Source: Rhodoferax sp. (GTDB taxonomy: Bacteria; Pseudomonadota; Gammaproteobacteria; Burkholderiales; Burkholderiaceae_C). Taken from it: DNA of 9,980 nucleotides. Below the pieces are notes generated by a model that made no database searches, was not told the origin of the DNA, and was given only the letters and a program-made list of their open reading frames with translations. Shown in pieces: positions 6,337 through 9,980 of the stretch. The translations under genes and the position numbers were made by a program. Numbering within the stretch: the stretch's first letter is position 1; each line of letters begins with the position of its first letter. Where the stretch lies: assembly GCA_030683195.1 (NCBI GenBank), contig JAUXQA010000238.1, forward strand, positions 1 to 9,980. The letters are read 5' to 3'.

Positions 6337-9300
6337 ATGAAACCTGTGCGCCTTTTGGCCGAGATTCTGCTCATTTTTGCAGTGGCAGAAATCAGCATCT
6401 CGATGGTGCTGCCCCTCTTGATTCCCGATGCGAGCCCCTTGACCGAGGGTTTCCTGGACATTGCCATGCTGGTGTGCCTTTGCGCGCCGGTCATTTATTG
6501 GCGTTTCAACCAGGTATTCGGAGGCCTTGACAAAGACCTGGCGCGGAGCCGGGTGGGTTTGAGCCAGCCCGGCAGGGCTGTGGCGCTAACGGCATTGGCC
6601 CAGGTGGCCGGCTTGCTTCTGACAGCCGGTGGCGTTTGGTGGCAAAGCAACAGGCTCGACGAACATGCCCAATACCAGTTTCATCGGGCCGCCGAACGCA
6701 CGAAGAATGAGGTGCTCACGCGCCTCAATCAATCGGTGTATGGGCTGAGGGGGGCCAAGGGGGCCATGGCAGCCAGCCCGAATTTCAGGCGCCGCGAATT
6801 TCGGGCTTATGTGGCTTCACGCAACATGGCGGCCGAATTTCCCGGCATTCGCGGGTTTGGATTCATTGAACGGGTTCAGCGCACAGACCTGCAAGCCTTC
6901 GTGGCAAGGGAACGCGCTGACGGCGCCCCTGCATTTGCCGTACGCACCAGTGGCTCGGCACCGGAGCTGCTGGTCATCAAATACCTGGAGCCTCTGGCCG
7001 CCAACCTGGCCGCGCTGGGTTTTGATGTGGCTCAGGAGCCCGTTCGCAAGCTGGCGGCCGAGCGGGCCATCGACACCGGTGAGCCTGCCCTGACCGGGCT
7101 CATTGAACTGGTCCAGGATGAAAATAAGACGCCCGGTTTTCTGTATTTCGTGCCCGTCTACAAGAGTGGGGCCGCGCCCCAAAGTCCGCTTGAGCGGCAA
7201 CGTGATCTTGTGGGTCTGCTCTATGCGCCCATCGTGGCCGTTGAATTGTTTGACAAAGCAACCGTGGTGTCAGATCACATGGTTGACTTCGAGTTGTATG
7301 AGGGCAGTGTGATCCGTCCCTGGAAATTGATCCATCGCAGTGACGGTGCGGAGGCTGCACCCAAGAAGATGCGTGAGGCCCAGCCCTTGCCAAAAACGAA
7401 GTACAGCGTGGACGACGTTGTTTATGTGGGTAGTCAGGCCTTGACGCTGCGGGCCTACGCCAGCCCGCGTTTTACAGCCGCCCAGGACCGCTCAAGTCTG
7501 GTGTTTGTCGGCGTGGGCGGGGTTTTGCTCAGCTTGCTTGTGGCGATGACGGTGTGGCTGCTGGCCGTGAGCCGGCAACGCGCGCAAGCCCTGGCGTCGG
7601 CCATGACCTCCGAACTGGAGCGCATGGCCCAAGTGGTAAAGCATACCGGCAGTGCAGTCGCCATCATGGACTGCCAGATGCGCATCGAGTGGGTGAACGC
7701 TGGCTTTACCCTTATTACGGGTTACGCGCTGGATGAAACCCTGGGGAAAACTCCGGCGGAGTTGCTGTCAAGCCATAAAAGCGATCCGGTCGCCATTGAA
7801 GCCTTGCGGGAGAGCGTGAAAAACGCCGTGGCCTGCCGTGTCGAGTTGATCAACCGCGCCAAAGACGGGAGCAATTACTGGGTTGATGTGGAGTTGCAGC
7901 CGACCTTTGATGCGCAAAAAAATCTGGTCGGTTTCATGGAAATCAGCACCGACATCACCCAGAGCAAGCAGACCCAGCACCAATTGGAGACTGCGCTGCG
8001 GGAGACTGACGCCATTTTGACTACGGTGCGCACGCATGCCATCGTGTCGGAGACCAGCCGCGACGACGTTATTTTGTCGGTCAACGATGCTTTTTGCCAG
8101 ATCAGTGGCTACAGCCGCGAGGAGTTGATTGGCCATAACCACAACATCATCAACTCAGGGGTTCACACGCCCGCTTTTTGGACTGATTTTTGGCAAACCA
8201 TTGGCAGCGGTCAGCCGTGGCGTGGAGAGGTCTGTAACCGTGCCAAAGACGGGACGCTGTATTGGGTGGACAGCATGATTGCGCCCTTTGTGGGCGCAGA
8301 CGGCGAGATTGAAAAATACGTCTCCATTCGCACCGACATCACAGCCCGCCGACGGGCCGCTGACCAGTTGATCCAAAGTGAGGCGACTTTTTCAGCCATG
8401 TTCAGCCAGTCATCCACGGCGATGGCCTTGCTGTCCATGACCGGGCGGACGATGAAGATCAACACTGCGCTGTGCGATCTGTTGGGCTATACACAGGACG
8501 ACCTGCTGGAGTTGTCCTTGGCGGACGTCAGCCATCCGGACGAGTGGAATGTGGACCGGTTGCAGGAAGCCGGGCTGCTCGCTGGTGAAGTGGAGCGCTA
8601 CCAGCGGGTCAAGCGCTACGTGCACCGGGATGGGCACATCGTCTGGGGTCTGGCCAGTGTGTCGGTGGTGCGCGCGGCCGATGAGTCGGTGTCATTCATC
8701 ATCGTCCAGATTGTGGATATCACGGCACGCAAGCGCGCCGAAGAGGCACTCAATGTGAGCAACGCCTTGATGGAAGAGTCCCAGGCCATCGCCAAAGTGG
8801 GCGGATGGGAGTTGGATGTGAAAAGCGGCGCCTTGTACTGGACGCATGAGACCTACCGCATTCACGAGACCACGCCAGACGATTTCAACCCGACGGTGGA
8901 CGCCGGGGTGGGCTACTTCCCCCCTGACTCGCGCGAACGCATCACGCAGGCCATGCAAGCCGCCCTGGAGCGCGGTGAAAGTTACGATCTGGAGCTGCAG
9001 ACCCACACCACCCAAGGCCATCTCATTGACGTGCGCACCACGGGCACGGCCACGGTGGAGGATGGCAAGACGGTGCGCGTGAGCGGTATTTTTCAGGACA
9101 TCACGCAGCGCAAGCAATACGAGCGCTCCCTGTTGGAGGCGCGCGCAGCGGCAGAGCTGGCAACCCAAAGCAAGGGGCAGTTTCTGGCCAACATGAGCCA
9201 CGAAATCCGCACCCCCATGAACGCTATTTTGGGCATGCTCAAGCTGCTGGGCAATACGGCGCTCAGCAGCAACCAGCATGACTATGTGCGCAAAACCGAA

Positions 9301-9980
9301 GGGGCCGCCCGCTCCTTGCTGGGGCTGATCAACGACATTCTGGACTTCTCCAAGATCGATGCCGGCAGGATGGAGTTGGACCTGAGCCCCTTCCGGGTGG
9401 ACCGCCTGATGCGTGACCTTGCGGTGGTGCTCACGGCCAACGTGGGGGCCAAGCCCATTGAGGTGCTGTATGACCTGGACCCCACTCTGCCCGCCAGCGT
9501 GCTGGGGGACGCCATGCGTTTGCAGCAGGTCTTGATCAATCTGGCGGGCAATGCCGTCAAGTTCACTTCGGCGGGCCAGGTGGTGGTCTCCTTGCAACGG
9601 GTGTCGGTTGACCCGCAGAAGCCAGCGGCGCACGGCCCGTCGGAGGTCACAGGTGCGGCAAATGAGCCGGATGTGGCCTTGATTCGCTTTGCCGTGAAAG
9701 ACTCCGGTATTGGCATTGCTCCAGAAAATCAGGCCAAAATTTTCAGCGGCTTTTCGCAGGCCGAGGCCTCCACCTCGCGCCGCTTTGGTGGCACAGGACT
9801 GGGCCTGGCCATCAGCCAGCGGCTGGTGCAGGTGATGGGCGGGCAGATCGAGATTGAGAGCCAGCTGGGCGTGGGCAGCACCTTTTCGTTCACGCTCAGG
9901 CTGCCACGTGCGGCCCAGGATGACTCACTCGCGCCAGAGCCGGTTGCAGTCCTGCCGGCCCAGCGCGTGCTGGTGATTGA
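6337..9980 (+). CDS. CHASE and multi-PAS (hybrid) sensor histidine kinase, 3' end outside window
   Basis: The frame is open for 1214 codons to the window edge. In order: membrane helices at about 6-28, 39-57 and 78-101; an extracytoplasmic CHASE domain (about 110-340, with PGIRGFGFIERV at 169-180 and later DTGEPALTG); a helix at 388-411; four PAS domains at about 430-545, 553-672, 678-802 and 810-927; then the phosphoacceptor H-box NMSHEIRTPMN with His955, LDFSKIDAG (1002-1010), the ATPase N-box NLAGNAVKFT with Asn1072, G1 DSGIGIA (1122-1128), the F-box around FSQAE (1139-1143) and G2 GGTGLGL (1151-1157). The last codons, QRVLVI, look like the first strand of a receiver domain, so this is most likely a hybrid kinase feeding a phosphorelay. 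It sits in the inner membrane and autophosphorylates His955 in response to an unknown ligand. The ATG at 6337 lacks a good ribosome binding site; an in-frame TTG at 6325, 13 nt after AGGGGAG, is an alternative. It is divergent from the chaperone operon. Confidence 0.93.
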   Translation, partial: MKPVRLLAEILLIFAVAEISISMVLPLLIPDASPLTEGFLDIAMLVCLCAPVIYWRFNQVFGGLDKDLARSRVGLSQPGRAVALTALAQVAGLLLTAGGVWWQSNRLDEHAQYQFHRAAERTKNEVLTRLNQSVYGLRGAKGAMAASPNFRRREFRAYVASRNMAAEFPGIRGFGFIERVQRTDLQAFVARERADGAPAFAVRTSGSAPELLVIKYLEPLAANLAALGFDVAQEPVRKLAAERAIDTGEPALTGLIELVQDENKTPGFLYFVPVYKSGAAPQSPLERQRDLVGLLYAPIVAVELFDKATVVSDHMVDFELYEGSVIRPWKLIHRSDGAEAAPKKMREAQPLPKTKYSVDDVVYVGSQALTLRAYASPRFTAAQDRSSLVFVGVGGVLLSLLVAMTVWLLAVSRQRAQALASAMTSELERMAQVVKHTGSAVAIMDCQMRIEWVNAGFTLITGYALDETLGKTPAELLSSHKSDPVAIEALRESVKNAVACRVELINRAKDGSNYWVDVELQPTFDAQKNLVGFMEISTDITQSKQTQHQLETALRETDAILTTVRTHAIVSETSRDDVILSVNDAFCQISGYSREELIGHNHNIINSGVHTPAFWTDFWQTIGSGQPWRGEVCNRAKDGTLYWVDSMIAPFVGADGEIEKYVSIRTDITARRRAADQLIQSEATFSAMFSQSSTAMALLSMTGRTMKINTALCDLLGYTQDDLLELSLADVSHPDEWNVDRLQEAGLLAGEVERYQRVKRYVHRDGHIVWGLASVSVVRAADESVSFIIVQIVDITARKRAEEALNVSNALMEESQAIAKVGGWELDVKSGALYWTHETYRIHETTPDDFNPTVDAGVGYFPPDSRERITQAMQAALERGESYDLELQTHTTQGHLIDVRTTGTATVEDGKTVRVSGIFQDITQRKQYERSLLEARAAAELATQSKGQFLANMSHEIRTPMNAILGMLKLLGNTALSSNQHDYVRKTEGAARSLLGLINDILDFSKIDAGRMELDLSPFRVDRLMRDLAVVLTANVGAKPIEVLYDLDPTLPASVLGDAMRLQQVLINLAGNAVKFTSAGQVVVSLQRVSVDPQKPAAHGPSEVTGAANEPDVALIRFAVKDSGIGIAPENQAKIFSGFSQAEASTSRRFGGTGLGLAISQRLVQVMGGQIEIESQLGVGSTFSFTLRLPRAAQDDSLAPEPVAVLPAQRVLVI

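Noticed and set aside
8692..9633. 313-codon minus-strand open frame opposite the sensor kinase
   Set aside because: It is antisense to the PAS4, HisKA and HATPase motifs. Its His/Gln/Gly-rich translation resembles no family.

Overview
The window is high-GC, protein-dense DNA. Its codon use, its chaperone operon and its intergenic sequence style suggest a betaproteobacterium of the order Burkholderiales, probably Comamonadaceae (Rhodoferax/Acidovorax/Polaromonas-like). This placement is inference, because no rRNA or other marker gene is present. I see no tRNA, CRISPR array, insertion sequence or phage gene, and the region reads as ordinary chromosome.

Layout. (1) Positions 1-598, minus strand: an exported FecR-domain protein, whose stop codon overlaps the start of a lipoprotein gene that runs off the left edge. 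(2) Positions 599-783: a short intergenic gap with a small inverted repeat and a duplicated CTAGAGG word, resembling an interspersed intergenic repeat of Comamonadaceae. (3) Positions 784-6171, minus strand: a compact three-gene operon, transcribed in the order DUF2760 protein, 615-aa Hsp70-family protein, 983-aa Hsp70-family protein with a C-terminal DUF3731-type region. The first two genes overlap by 4 bp (GTGA) and the third follows after 19 bp. (4) Positions 6172-6336: a divergent control region with palindromes and a weak candidate promoter. (5) Positions 6337-9980, plus strand: a very large membrane sensor histidine kinase (N-terminal membrane helices, CHASE sensor, four PAS domains, HisKA, HATPase), cut by the window edge exactly where a receiver domain appears to begin.

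How the genes work together. The three-gene operon looks like a dedicated, poorly characterised chaperone module. Two actin-fold ATPases keep the Hsp70 nucleotide-binding motifs, but neither has the usual helical lid. One ends just after the beta substrate-binding-like region and the other replaces the lid with a long DUF3731 region, and both are co-translated with a small partner of unknown function. No DnaJ, GrpE or classic dnaK is present. The divergent kinase would sense an extracytoplasmic ligand through CHASE and cytoplasmic (possibly redox) signals through its PAS domains. Whether it regulates the chaperone operon is not shown by the sequence. The FecR/lipoprotein pair is an independent cell-envelope unit.
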